DNA of 48,705 bases from an uncultured Erwinia sp. (GTDB lineage Bacteria > Pseudomonadota > Gammaproteobacteria > Enterobacterales > Enterobacteriaceae): assembly GCA_946221915.1 (NCBI GenBank), contig CAMIKG010000036.1:1-48705 (forward strand). The letters are read 5' to 3'. Shown here piece by piece: positions 25,257-34,625 of this stretch (position 1 is the stretch's first letter; every line of letters starts with the position of its first letter). The translations under genes and the position numbers were made by a program. Under the pieces are notes generated by a model. It ran no database searches and had not been told where the DNA came from. It saw nothing but the letters and a program-made list of their open reading frames with translations.

Positions 25257-26267
25257 TTAGTGCGATGATGTCAATAAAACCCCGTGTTGCTGCAAAAAAT
25301 CGATAACGATGCTGGCAGCCTGTTGATGAATCGCCCGGCGTGTTTCTTCTGCTGTTTCACAGATGAAAGCTTCACCTTCTTCTGCCAGAATTTTTGTCGC
25401 CTGCGACTGGCACAGTGGCAGAAAGTCAAAATGCCCTGCCTGCGGTATCGCTTGTTGCGGGACGGGCAGTTTCCTGCCGCCTAAATCCAGCGCACCGCTG
25501 GCCCTGATGTAATAGCCCGCCGCGATCACCAGCAGCGGAATGTTAATCTGCTGCAGGCTTTGCGGCGTCAGAACATAGCCCATACCCGGATCGAGCGCCA
25601 CGGCAAAGCGGATACGCGGATCACGAAAGCTGGCTTCCAGACGGCTTCCGTCCAGTTGCTGCAGATCGAGTTTCCCGCGCTGATAAAACTCACAATCCGG
25701 CATCTCTGGCATGCTCTGGCAGTAGGCCACAAAGCGCTGACGGGTCAGCAGGCCACCTGCCAGCGCCAGCGCGCTGTAACCGCCTTTCGAATGGCCTATC
25801 ACTCCGATTTTCTGCATATCGATCTGTTTGCCCCAGGTTTTGCTGACCAGCACCTCATCCAGCAACTGGCTGACATCCCGGGTTTGCAGGGTGATATCGG
25901 TGACCGGTGAAGAGTCACCGGTGGTGCTGCCGGGATGATTCGCCGCCATCACTAGCATGCCGCGGCTGGCCAGCTGCGTCGCCAGCCAGGCCAGGCTGGC
26001 GTTATTGCCGCCGCTGCCGTGGCTGAGTATTACCAGCGGAAACTTGCCTGCCGCCAGTGGCGCATTGGCGATGGCAGAGAAGCCCTGAAAAACGCCGTTG
26101 GCGGCCTGCTGCTGCGGTGCGGCGTCGGAAAGCGTGGGGTAAAAAATGCGTACCGCTAAGTTACGCTGTGGATCGCGGGTGCTGAAATGCTGGTGTTGTT
26201 CGCCCACGGCATAGCTCCAGCCATGGCAGCTGAACAGCAGAGTGACGAGGAAAAAAATCGTGCGCAT
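25257..26267 (-). CDS. Exported alpha/beta hydrolase (dienelactone hydrolase / PAF-AH-like)
   Basis: A 336-residue predicted periplasmic hydrolase. Residues 1 to about 20 form a signal peptide (MRTIFFLVTLLFSCHGWSYA). The fold is shown by the oxyanion-loop motif LSHGSGG (81-87), the nucleophile elbow GHSKGG with Ser160, and the likely catalytic His279 in QAGHFDFLP; an acidic partner may be Asp226 in ALDPGMG. The overall pattern (RIFYPT near the start, SHGSGGN, GHSKGGY, GHFDFL) fits the predicted dienelactone hydrolase/platelet-activating-factor acetylhydrolase-like group, esterases of small ester substrates. The natural substrate is unknown. It is transcribed divergently from an AraC-type regulator with an 86-bp shared region, so that regulator probably controls it. 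Four Cys in the mature part may form disulphides. Confidence 0.88.
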   Translation of the reverse strand: MRTIFFLVTLLFSCHGWSYAVGEQHQHFSTRDPQRNLAVRIFYPTLSDAAPQQQAANGVFQGFSAIANAPLAAGKFPLVILSHGSGGNNASLAWLATQLASRGMLVMAANHPGSTTGDSSPVTDITLQTRDVSQLLDEVLVSKTWGKQIDMQKIGVIGHSKGGYSALALAGGLLTRQRFVAYCQSMPEMPDCEFYQRGKLDLQQLDGSRLEASFRDPRIRFAVALDPGMGYVLTPQSLQQINIPLLVIAAGYYIRASGALDLGGRKLPVPQQAIPQAGHFDFLPLCQSQATKILAEEGEAFICETAEETRRAIHQQAASIVIDFLQQHGVLLTSSH

Positions 26268-26308
26268 TAGTTTTAGCTCCTGAGAATGAAAAGCGCTATC
26301 ATCCTGTT

Positions 26309-26321
26309 AATCCGGCGGATT
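26309..26321. promoter_or_regulatory. Candidate operator between divergent genes
   Basis: A perfect inverted repeat AATCCG-G-CGGATT sits in the 86-bp region shared by the hydrolase (-) and the AraC-type regulator (+). Its position suits a binding site acting on both promoters. AraC proteins often bind direct repeats, so this is only suggestive. Confidence 0.35.
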
Positions 26322-26353
26322 CTCGTCCTCGATCACGATGTAGTACCTGAAAA

Positions 26354-27343
26354 ATGCTGATTCCTGTCAATTTCTTGCTCAGTTTCTGCTTTCTGTTGCT
26401 GATGGCGCGCATGCTGTTGCGACACCGCCACGCCCGTTACTTTATTGCCTTGCTGGCGCTGTGCCTGCTGCACTATCTCTGCGCCGGGTTGCGCGAACTG
26501 TGGCCGCACTGGTTCTGGTCGCAGCTGCTGCCGGTAAGCGCCAGCGCGCTGCCGTTTCTCTGCTGGCAGGCGCTGCGTCAGGCGTGTGGTCAGTCGCCGT
26601 CGCCGCTCTGGCTGGTGCTGCCGCCTGCCGGGATGGCGCTGTGTGTCTGGCAGTGGCCTCAGGCGATAGATGGTTTGCTGTTGCTGGCCTGGCTCGCCTG
26701 TGCGGCGGCGATGCTGCTGCGGTTACGTGAAGGCAACAATGCCTTTGTCGCGCAGTCGCTGGCTGACGTGGGGATGACGCTCACCAGCTGGCGCACGCTG
26801 GCAGTGATGCTGATTTTCTGTGCGCTGATCGATCTCGCGGTGACCACTGATATTTCGTTCGCCGGTGGCGTCTGGGTGCAGGCATTGCTGCTGCTGGGGC
26901 AGTGCGTGTTGTGTGTGTTTATCGCGCTGGCGCTGGTCATCACGCCAGTGGACGCCGTGACGCCAGAGCCGGAGGTGAAAATCGCCAGCGAAAGCGATGA
27001 GCAGGTGGTGCGTAAAATAGAACTGCTGATGCGCGATAACATGTTGTATCGCGAAACCGGGCTGAACCTGGCGCTGCTGGCGCGTAAAAGCGCGATACCG
27101 GCCCGAAAGGTCTCAACGGCGATTAATCTGTTGCATCGCCAGAGCGTGTCGCAGTACGTCAATCAGTGGCGTATTCAGGAGGCCTGTTATCATCTTAGCC
27201 ACAGTGCACGGCCGATTCTGGACATTATGGAAGCGGTAGGTTTTGTCACCAAATCCAATTTCAACCGCGAGTTTTTACGCGTTACCGGCAAAACGCCATC
27301 GCAGTGGCGTGCCGGGCATACGGGGGAGCAGCATTTGCCGTAA
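26354..27343 (+). CDS. Membrane-anchored AraC-family transcriptional regulator
   Basis: A 329-residue protein with an N-terminal membrane part (about six to seven hydrophobic segments, residues 5-205) and a C-terminal AraC-type double helix-turn-helix domain (about 225-318). In the DNA-binding part, ALLARKSAIPARKVSTAIN is the first HTH and ILDIMEAVGFVTKSNFNREF with TPSQWR is the second HTH and closing family signature. Membrane-bound AraC regulators of this form are known to sense envelope or external signals, but no ligand can be inferred. The gene is divergent from the exported hydrolase. The ribosome binding site before ATG 26354 is weak, so expression may be low or the start may lie slightly downstream. 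An 88-bp gap without a clear terminator precedes rcsC. Confidence 0.9.
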   Translation: MLIPVNFLLSFCFLLLMARMLLRHRHARYFIALLALCLLHYLCAGLRELWPHWFWSQLLPVSASALPFLCWQALRQACGQSPSPLWLVLPPAGMALCVWQWPQAIDGLLLLAWLACAAAMLLRLREGNNAFVAQSLADVGMTLTSWRTLAVMLIFCALIDLAVTTDISFAGGVWVQALLLLGQCVLCVFIALALVITPVDAVTPEPEVKIASESDEQVVRKIELLMRDNMLYRETGLNLALLARKSAIPARKVSTAINLLHRQSVSQYVNQWRIQEACYHLSHSARPILDIMEAVGFVTKSNFNREFLRVTGKTPSQWRAGHTGEQHLP

Positions 27344-27431
27344 CCCCTTGCCTCAATTCTGGCTTTTTCTGGCCAGTCCCGTTACTGTATTCTGTTACTC
27401 ACCTTCAGAGTCCTGACGCCATAGGTTTCAC

Positions 27432-30281
27432 TTGAAATATCTTGTCTCGTTTCGCACCACGTTAAGAATTTCCCGCTACCTGTTCCGGGCGCTGGCGTTG
27501 ATGCTATGGACCCTCGGGGCGCTGCTGACCGCCTTTTATATTATCAATGTCCTGCATGAGAAAGAGTCGCAGGTACGCCAGGAGTTCAGCACCAGTGCAG
27601 ATCAGGCACAGTGGTTTATCCACAATTCGGCGGATGTGACGCGCGAACTGAAATATATTGCGGAAAACCGCATGAATATCGCCTCCGGCGGACTGGAGCT
27701 GCCGAACAGCGGCGCGCCGGGTAAAGTCATGCTGCCACAGTATACGCCGCTGGCTGCGGCGTCCGACTGCTCTGCTATTAGCAGCAGCTGGCGCGATTCG
27801 CTGTCATCGCTGAGTTATTTTCTTAATTACTGGAAAGCCAGCTTCTCGTCAGCCTATGAGCTGAACCGGGTATTTTTTGTCGGCGGTGAAAGCCAGTGTC
27901 TGGCGGACTTTGCGATTGGCAACACCAGCGTGGATCGCGACCGGGCACAGAAATCACTGCAGGAACGCATCCTGCGCTATCGCAGCGGTAACGCAGAGGA
28001 ACGCAAAAACAGCCAGTGGTGGGTGAGCGCTACCGCACAGCCGGGAATGGGCTACTTCTACATGATCACCCCGGTGTATGTGGCGGATAAGCTGGAAGCG
28101 CTGCTGGGCATTGAGCAGAATATCCGGCTGGAAGATTTTATCACGCCCGGTAATTTGCCGGTGGTCGCCACATTGCTGGATGACAATAATCAGGCGGTGT
28201 TGTCGTCGGCGCGCAGCGGCATTAATTTTGCGCTGGATGACTTGCCCGATGACAAATCCTGGTTTGGTTATGTTGATGGCTACAAGCAGCTGGTGATGAA
28301 GAAAACGCTGCTGCCTTCCTCCCTGAGCGTGGTCTATTCCGTGTCCACCGACATGCTGGTGGCGCAGCTGAAGATGTTGATGATTAACGCGCTATTGCTC
28401 AACCTGCTGAGCGGGGTGGTGTTGTTCTCGCTGGCGTGGCTGTTTGAACGGCGCATGTTCCTGCCGGCGGAGGATAATGCCCACCGGCTGGAAGAGCATG
28501 AGCAGTTTAACCGCAAGATTGTCGCCTCGGCGCCGGTGGGTATCTGTATCCTGCGCACCAGCGACGGCACCAATATCCTCAGTAACGAACTGGCGCATAA
28601 CTACCTCAATCTGCTGACGCAGGAGGATCGCCAGCGGCTGACGGAGATGATTTGCGGTCAGCAGGTGAACTTTGTCGATATGCTGACCGGCAGTAATACC
28701 AACCTGCAAATCAGCTTTGTGCACTCGCGCTATCGCAATGAAAATGTGGCGATTTGCGTGCTGGTGGACGTCAGCGCGCGCGTGAAAATGGAAGAGTCGC
28801 TGCAGGAGATGGCGCAGGCGGCGGAGCAGGCCAGCCAGTCGAAATCCATGTTCCTCGCCACCGTCAGCCATGAATTACGCACCCCGCTGTACGGCATTAT
28901 TGGTAACCTCGATCTGTTACAGACCAAGGTGTTGCCAAAAGGCGTTGATTCGCTGGTAACGGCGATGAACAACTCATCCAGCCTGCTGCTGAAAATTATC
29001 AGCGATATTCTCGATTTCTCGAAAATTGAGTCGGAACAGCTGCGCATTGAGCCACGCGAATTTTCCCCGCGTGAAGTGGTCACTCATATCGCTTCGAACT
29101 ACTTGTCGCTGGTGGTAAAAAAGCGCCTGACGCTCTACTGCTTTATCGACAGCAATGTGCCGGTATTACTCGATGGCGATCCGCTGCGCCTGCAGCAGGT
29201 AATTTCTAACCTGCTGAATAACGCCATTAAATTTACCCATACCGGCTGTATTATCCTCCATGCCTATGTGCGGGATGGCTATCTGCTGTTCCGCGTGCGT
29301 GATACCGGCGTCGGCATTCCGGCGAAAGAGATCACCCGCCTGTTTGATCCTTTCTTCCAGGTCGGTACTGGCGTGCAGCGCAATTTCCAGGGCACCGGGC
29401 TTGGCCTGGCAATCTGTGAAAAGCTGATCAATATGATGGACGGCGATATCGAAGTAGATTCGGAACCGGGCATGGGCAGCCAGTTTATTATCCGTATCCC
29501 GCTGTATAACAGCCAGATGATGGAGCCGCCACTGCATGATGGTTTACAGGATAAGCAAATCTGGCTGGAGCTGCGCAATGAGTATCTCGCCAGCTTTATG
29601 GAGCGTCTGCTGCGCGAACACGGCATTAATGTCAGCCGCTACGATGAAACCCGCGCGTGCGGCGATGATGTGATTATCACTGACTACGATTTTGTCGCGC
29701 CGCGTCAGGTGCGTGCTGTGATTGAGTTCTCGGGCGAACATATTGATATGCCGCAGGAAATGAGCAGCGGGCGCTGGATATTCAGCACTGCGGCGCCGCA
29801 TGAGCTGCCGGTGCTGCTGGGTCGCATCTACCGTGTCGAAGTCGATGTGCCGGATGGCATGGCGCTGTTGCCAGCCGCAGAAAAGCGTATCGATAACGAA
29901 GACATTATGATCCTTGTAGTGGATGACCACCCAATAAACCGTATGCTGCTCTCCGATCAGCTTGGTTCACTGGGCTTCCGGGTGAAAACCGCGCAGGATG
30001 GCGTGGATGCGCTGAATGTGATTAGCCGCAGTGAGATTGATATTGTGCTGACTGACGTCAATATGCCAAATATGGATGGTTACCGTCTGACACAGCGCTT
30101 ACGTCAGCTGGGACAGACCTTCCCGGTGGTCGGCGTGACGGCCAATGCACTGGCGGAAGAGAAACAGCGCTGTATGGAAGCTGGCATGGATAACTGCCTG
30201 TCAAAACCGGTAACGCTGGATATCCTGCAGAAAACGCTGGCGTTCTATGCTGAGCGGGTAAGGAAAAGCAGGGAAGGGTGA
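27432..30281 (+). CDS. rcsC: Rcs phosphorelay hybrid sensor kinase
   Basis: A 949-residue hybrid histidine kinase, the same length as E. coli RcsC. It senses envelope stress through RcsF/IgaA/RcsD and sends phosphate to RcsD and RcsB. Membrane segments lie at about 20-40 and 314-336, flanking a periplasmic domain. The kinase has phospho-acceptor His480 in ATVSHELRTPLYG, then NNAIKF, DTGVGIPA and GTGLGLAICEKL (ATP-binding boxes). The RcsC-specific ABL region (about 700-810) is more divergent, and the receiver domain has Asp875 in LTDVNMPN. The start codon is TTG 27432; the translated opening MKYLVSFRTTLRISRYLFRALAL matches E. coli, so this start is well supported. It converges on rcsB, separated by a palindrome. 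Confidence 0.98.
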   Translation: MKYLVSFRTTLRISRYLFRALALMLWTLGALLTAFYIINVLHEKESQVRQEFSTSADQAQWFIHNSADVTRELKYIAENRMNIASGGLELPNSGAPGKVMLPQYTPLAAASDCSAISSSWRDSLSSLSYFLNYWKASFSSAYELNRVFFVGGESQCLADFAIGNTSVDRDRAQKSLQERILRYRSGNAEERKNSQWWVSATAQPGMGYFYMITPVYVADKLEALLGIEQNIRLEDFITPGNLPVVATLLDDNNQAVLSSARSGINFALDDLPDDKSWFGYVDGYKQLVMKKTLLPSSLSVVYSVSTDMLVAQLKMLMINALLLNLLSGVVLFSLAWLFERRMFLPAEDNAHRLEEHEQFNRKIVASAPVGICILRTSDGTNILSNELAHNYLNLLTQEDRQRLTEMICGQQVNFVDMLTGSNTNLQISFVHSRYRNENVAICVLVDVSARVKMEESLQEMAQAAEQASQSKSMFLATVSHELRTPLYGIIGNLDLLQTKVLPKGVDSLVTAMNNSSSLLLKIISDILDFSKIESEQLRIEPREFSPREVVTHIASNYLSLVVKKRLTLYCFIDSNVPVLLDGDPLRLQQVISNLLNNAIKFTHTGCIILHAYVRDGYLLFRVRDTGVGIPAKEITRLFDPFFQVGTGVQRNFQGTGLGLAICEKLINMMDGDIEVDSEPGMGSQFIIRIPLYNSQMMEPPLHDGLQDKQIWLELRNEYLASFMERLLREHGINVSRYDETRACGDDVIITDYDFVAPRQVRAVIEFSGEHIDMPQEMSSGRWIFSTAAPHELPVLLGRIYRVEVDVPDGMALLPAAEKRIDNEDIMILVVDDHPINRMLLSDQLGSLGFRVKTAQDGVDALNVISRSEIDIVLTDVNMPNMDGYRLTQRLRQLGQTFPVVGVTANALAEEKQRCMEAGMDNCLSKPVTLDILQKTLAFYAERVRKSREG

Positions 30282-30286
30282 TGATA

Positions 30287-30317
30287 TTCTCTCCCCCCAC
30301 AGCGTGGGGGGAGAGAA
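30287..30317. terminator. Perfect palindrome between convergent rcsC and rcsB
   Basis: Perfect 14-bp arms TTCTCTCCCCCCAC (30287-30300) and GTGGGGGGAGAGAA (30304-30317) around AGC, placed between the rcsC stop (30281) and the rcsB stop (30327). It probably ends transcription in both directions. It lacks a T-run, and it belongs to the same GC-rich palindrome family as 25182. Confidence 0.65.
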
Positions 30318-30326
30318 CAGGGTGCG

Positions 30327-30980
30327 TTAGTCTTTATCGACCGGCATGGTGGTGCTGACTGAGGAGAGGTAGTTCAGCAGAGCAATATCGTTATCCACGC
30401 CCAGTTTCATCATTGCTGATTTCTTCTGGCTACTGATGGTTTTGATACTGCGGTTCAGCTTCTTGGCGATTTCAGTCACCAGGAAACCTTCGGCAAACAG
30501 ACGCAGAACTTCACTCTCTTTCGGTGACAGACGTTTGTCGCCGTAGCCGCCAGCGCTGATTTTTTCCAGCAGTTTCGCCACGCTGTCCGGCGTATATTTC
30601 TTGCCTTTCTGCAGGGCTGCCAGCGCTTTTGGCAGGTCGGTCGGCGCACCTTGCTTCAGTACGATGCCTTCGATATCCAGATCCAGCACCGCGCTGAGAA
30701 TCGCCGGGTTATTGTTCATGGTCAGCACAATAATCGACAGATCCGGATAGTGACGCTTGATATATTTAATCAGTGTGATGCCGTCGCCGTATTTCTCACC
30801 TGGCATTGACAGGTCAGTAATCAGAACGTTGGCATCCAGCTTAGACAAGCTGTTAATCAGTGCTGTGGAGTCTTCGAACTCACCAACAACGTTTACCCAT
30901 TCAATCTGTTCAAGTGATTTACGAATGCCAAACAGGACAATCGGATGGTCATCGGCAATAATTACATTCAAATTATTCAT
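30327..30980 (-). CDS. rcsB: Rcs response regulator, capsule and envelope control
   Basis: A 217-residue response regulator. The receiver domain has the acidic pair Asp10/Asp11, phospho-acceptor Asp56 in LITDLSMPG and Lys in VLKQGAPT. The C-terminal LuxR-type HTH covers RLSPKESEVLRLFAEGFLVTEIAKKLNRSIKTISS in form (about 150-205). It acts as a homodimer or with RcsA on capsule, motility and envelope genes. Start ATG 30980 gives MNNLNVIIADDHPIV as in E. coli; the open frame continues upstream inside rcsD but is not used. One base separates its ATG from the rcsD stop, so the two are translationally linked. Confidence 0.98.
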   Translation of the reverse strand: MNNLNVIIADDHPIVLFGIRKSLEQIEWVNVVGEFEDSTALINSLSKLDANVLITDLSMPGEKYGDGITLIKYIKRHYPDLSIIVLTMNNNPAILSAVLDLDIEGIVLKQGAPTDLPKALAALQKGKKYTPDSVAKLLEKISAGGYGDKRLSPKESEVLRLFAEGFLVTEIAKKLNRSIKTISSQKKSAMMKLGVDNDIALLNYLSSVSTTMPVDKD

Positions 30981-30981
30981 C

Positions 30982-33657
30982 TTATTGGTTACCTTGCTGC
31001 AGCAGGTCGTTGACGTAGCTGTCAATGTCACTGGTGGTATTTTTAATGTTTGAATCGTCACACTCTTTAATGTGCTGTTCTAACGTTTCACATAGCTGCT
31101 TGCCAGGTACCAGATTAAGCATGGCAAACACGCCTTTCAGGCGATGCGCTGTCTGAGCAAGCGAACTGTAATCCCTGTTCGCCGCCTCAGTATACAATCT
31201 CTTTACATCATCCGGTACTGTGTCGACAAATAGCTGATAATAGCCGCTATTGAGCAGAGAACTCTCCTCCTGTTCGGCTACTGAATCTTCGCCAGGCATA
31301 TCCTGCGCCAGCTGGAGTTCAATCAGCTGCAACAAAGCATCCTGCATCGCGCTGCTGAGATTGAAATTAACCCGGAACTGATTATCGCTAATCGCCCGGA
31401 AGCCCTGCTCATCGTCTGTGAGCAGCAGTGACCATGGCGCTAAACGCGCCGGGTCGTCGGTGACCAGCACATCATGTTGCTGGCCGGAGAAGCGCTCATC
31501 CGGCGTAATGCAGTTCGCGCCCCAGTTTTCCAGCTGATGGGTGACAATTTTGCGCACGTCATCAACGGTAATTTCGATGAGTGCCGTCACGCCTTCCAGC
31601 AGCTTCTCTTCCTGCGCCTGCTGGTTTTCTGGCGGAACATGCAAATTGATGCTGTAACGGGTGCCGATATCCGGTTTGGCATGCACTTCGAGATGGCCGC
31701 CAAGCTGTTTACACAGCTGCTTGCACAGGAAGAAGGCGAGGCCGGATGCCTGGCCAAAACGGTCCTGCGTGGTTTCGCCAAGGAACGGGAAGTCGGTGTT
31801 GCCCAGTTCATCCACGGTCAGGCCAGCGCCAGTATCGACAATATGGATGGTTAGGCGATCCGGACGCTCCGCTGGCGAATCAATATCCAGCGTGATTTTG
31901 CCCCAGTTGGTGGTGGTCAGCGAGTAGTGCAGCAGCGTTGACAGTACCTTGCGGATGGCGCGTGGATCGCCAAAACGCATTTCGTCGCTGTTCAGGCGGT
32001 TGCGCACCAGCAGCGCCAACCCTTTGCGCCGCGTCAGGGGCAGCAGCTCCAGCGTCACATCGTCGAGCAGCGCCTGCAGGCTGAAGGAGGTGGCGTCCGG
32101 CGTCCAGTCGTGGGTTTCCAGCCGGTTAAGCAGCACAATATCTTCCACCAGACGATGCAGCGCCTGCGCTTCTTGCAGCACATCCTGGCGCGCCTCTTCA
32201 TCGGCATTAACGCACAGTTGCTGCAGCTGCCCGACCACTTTATTCAGCGGACGATCCAGCGCATGACCGAGATGTTGCAACAGTTGCTGGCGCATCTGGT
32301 GGTTTTTATCCAGCACCTGCTGCGCTTTTTGCAGTTTCTTATTCACCAGTAGCTCGCGATCCTGATCGCGCATCATAAATAGCTGGGTATGCGGCGACAT
32401 CACGCTGCGCGCATGGCGAATCTCATACACTTCATTGTTGACCGTCGCCTGCAACACGCCCTGATGCTGATCGGACATATTGATGATTTTTTGCAGGTTG
32501 AGGTGCGGCAGCAGGTGTTCGGCGATTTTATTGCTGATCACTGTGCGGTTGCTGGCAAAGTCATACACCAGCAGGCCGACCGGCAGGCTGGCGACAATCT
32601 CTTCATTCAGCACCCGCAGCGCATCCAGTTCGGCGCTCTGGTTTTCATTTGGGCGCAGCGACTGCTGACGCAGTAAAAACAGTCCCGCCAGCGCCATCAC
32701 CAGCAATGCCAGGTGAGCCAGCAGTGGCCACAACAGGTTATGCAGTGTATCCAGCACCAGATTGCTGATGGGCACGCGATACACCAGTTGCAGCGGCGTG
32801 CTGCTTAATGATGCGGCGATTTCCACATTCGGATTCGCCAGCGTGATGCGCGTATTTTGCGTGTCATCATCACTCTGCGCCTCTGCGCTGGCGAGGCTGC
32901 TGTCCTGTTTCAGCTGAAAGTTCTCCAGCGGCATATTACGCGGGATCAGATCATTAATCGGTAAATCAAACGCCACCACGGTTGCCAGATGACCGGGTTG
33001 ATTAAAGGTGGTGCGCAGCGTGAAGTAGTGATCGTTTTGCCAGCTAAAGCGGCGCAGGGGGGAAAAACTTTCGCGTTCATCCAGGGCGTTGGCCTGTTGC
33101 AGCATTTCCGCGCGGCGTGCATCAACAATGCTGTTAATGGCGCTTTCCTGGTAGCGCGTTGCCATATCTTTCAGCGGCAGGGTGGAGATCAGCAGCATGC
33201 TGTTATCCTGGCCATTGAGGAAATACATGGACCAGGTGCTGTTTTCCGCGCCCCACAGCGTATCGAGATAATTGGACATACGCAGGGTCATATCCAGCGT
33301 ACTGCCATCGTGGGAGCCAAAAATTAAGGCTTCGGTTTTGCGCCGGGTTTTTTCCAGATAGTAGACATCAGGACGCAGACGCGTTTCCTGCAGACTATTA
33401 GGGGGGGAACCGGCGGCGCTGGCCGCAAGGTTCTCATACACCTGCCAGGTGGCGAAACGGTAAGCATCGATGCGCTTTTGCAGGGAATTGCTGATATCGG
33501 AAAGCGCGTAGCGTTTTTCCATTAGCCAGCTATTCACTGCGTTATTTATCGTAAATCCCAACGCCAGCACTAACACCACAATAAACAACACAAAAAAGCG
33601 TGTGACATTGCCGGAGGTAAGGGGAAACTTATATGGCACCATAGCGTATCGTGACAC
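30982..33657 (-). CDS. rcsD: Rcs phosphotransfer intermediate
   Basis: An 891-residue inner-membrane phosphotransferase that passes phosphate between RcsC and RcsB. Two membrane segments (about 17-36 and 305-326) enclose a periplasmic domain. A kinase-like region without a phospho-accepting His follows, with the ABL region, and the C-terminal HPt domain carries phospho-His838 in TAHRLKGVFAMLNLVPGK, the RcsD hallmark. Blocks such as LQETRL, YYLEK, RRKTEALIFGSHD and ERESFS match the E. coli protein. The frame opens with GTG 33657 (MSRYAMVPYKF); ATG 33642 five codons later is an equally plausible start, and neither has a strong ribosome binding site. rcsB follows one base after the stop. Confidence 0.96.
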   Translation of the reverse strand: MSRYAMVPYKFPLTSGNVTRFFVLFIVVLVLALGFTINNAVNSWLMEKRYALSDISNSLQKRIDAYRFATWQVYENLAASAAGSPPNSLQETRLRPDVYYLEKTRRKTEALIFGSHDGSTLDMTLRMSNYLDTLWGAENSTWSMYFLNGQDNSMLLISTLPLKDMATRYQESAINSIVDARRAEMLQQANALDERESFSPLRRFSWQNDHYFTLRTTFNQPGHLATVVAFDLPINDLIPRNMPLENFQLKQDSSLASAEAQSDDDTQNTRITLANPNVEIAASLSSTPLQLVYRVPISNLVLDTLHNLLWPLLAHLALLVMALAGLFLLRQQSLRPNENQSAELDALRVLNEEIVASLPVGLLVYDFASNRTVISNKIAEHLLPHLNLQKIINMSDQHQGVLQATVNNEVYEIRHARSVMSPHTQLFMMRDQDRELLVNKKLQKAQQVLDKNHQMRQQLLQHLGHALDRPLNKVVGQLQQLCVNADEEARQDVLQEAQALHRLVEDIVLLNRLETHDWTPDATSFSLQALLDDVTLELLPLTRRKGLALLVRNRLNSDEMRFGDPRAIRKVLSTLLHYSLTTTNWGKITLDIDSPAERPDRLTIHIVDTGAGLTVDELGNTDFPFLGETTQDRFGQASGLAFFLCKQLCKQLGGHLEVHAKPDIGTRYSINLHVPPENQQAQEEKLLEGVTALIEITVDDVRKIVTHQLENWGANCITPDERFSGQQHDVLVTDDPARLAPWSLLLTDDEQGFRAISDNQFRVNFNLSSAMQDALLQLIELQLAQDMPGEDSVAEQEESSLLNSGYYQLFVDTVPDDVKRLYTEAANRDYSSLAQTAHRLKGVFAMLNLVPGKQLCETLEQHIKECDDSNIKNTTSDIDSYVNDLLQQGNQ

Positions 33658-34625
33658 CCAAAATTATTGTGTAACCAGCCGGGCGCTGGCGGTCAAAGAG
33701 AGACTTGCGGGAAACTAGCCCGACCAGTTCTGACCAGCCAGAATACCTGCATATTTCGCGATTGTCATGCCTGCGGTGTGGTTCACGCGCAACTGTTTTG
33801 CCTTTCAACCACAAACCCTTCTGGCTCCGGCTCTGATATGCCAACTGTCAGCAGGTTATTTTTTTCTGCTGTGGCCATAGTAGCTTGAGTTAATAACCGT
33901 TAAAAACGGCAATGTTAACCAGAAAATGGTCACTGACGGCGATTTTCAGAGCACTCCTGGTGGCTAAGGAGAATAAATATCCACAAACGTAGTTGTGGTC
34001 TTTTTTAACGGTGGTTTTCCCCGGTCACAAGAGGTGGATGTGCCAGACGCTGTTTTGGGCGTCTAAAAAAAGATGCAGAAAAGCGATTATTGCCCAGTAT
34101 TATTTTTTATCTGTACGTTTTATGTGCTATTAAAGCGCAATTCCTTTTGCCGTAAATCACAAATCTACATGAATTTTATTGGTCAGTTCCGTCGTTAAGT
34201 GGCTTTTTTTAGGCTGTTTTTTGACCAAGCATCATTCTGGCTTTACAGTCCTTCCGCTGTTTTTCACTCCCAAAATCAAATTATTAGTGACTAGCTGATT
34301 GTTTCTTTTAGCAATATCAGACGCTTTTTGATAAGTTTTATTAAACTATTCAATCATTTTCTCTTGTCACTATGATAAATATTATTCATGACTATTTGCC
34401 GTTTTCTTGCTTATATCTGAATCAGGTAAAGAGAGAAAAATTAGCCTCATATAGCACTAATTAAGCAATTTGCACTGTTTTTTATTTTGCTCGCTGCCAG
34501 ACACCAGGTTGAAAACATTCACGTATGTGAAAGGTTTATCATTTCGTCATTGTCATCATTCTGCAGGTTTTCTGTAGTTTCTTGCTGTGGCGTTTTATCT
34601 CAACTTGGTGTGTAAGGTGATTTAG
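33658..34625. other. Long divergent intergenic region, rcsD to adhesin
   Basis: 968 bp, AT-rich, with no supported gene. It must hold the rcsD promoter (left) and the adhesin promoter (right). Features by eye: a -10-like TATGAT at 34371-34376 facing the adhesin, with no convincing -35; an inverted repeat TTCAC-GTAT-GTGAA at 34518-34531; and the adhesin ribosome binding site AAGGTGA at 34614-34620, 5 bp before ATG 34626. E. coli has micF/ompC beside rcsD; neither is seen here. The long region suggests complex control of the adhesin. Confidence 0.6.

Noticed and set aside
30981..31061. Longer N-terminus for RcsB
   Set aside because: The frame extends upstream into rcsD, but MNNLNVIIADDHP at 30980 matches the known start and the length of the family.
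33667..33888. Small frames of about 70 codons upstream of rcsD (both strands)
   Set aside because: No ribosome binding site, no recognisable protein features, in promoter DNA.
33658..34625. micF RNA or ompC beside rcsD
   Set aside because: Nothing resembling either was found; the adhesin occupies this position.
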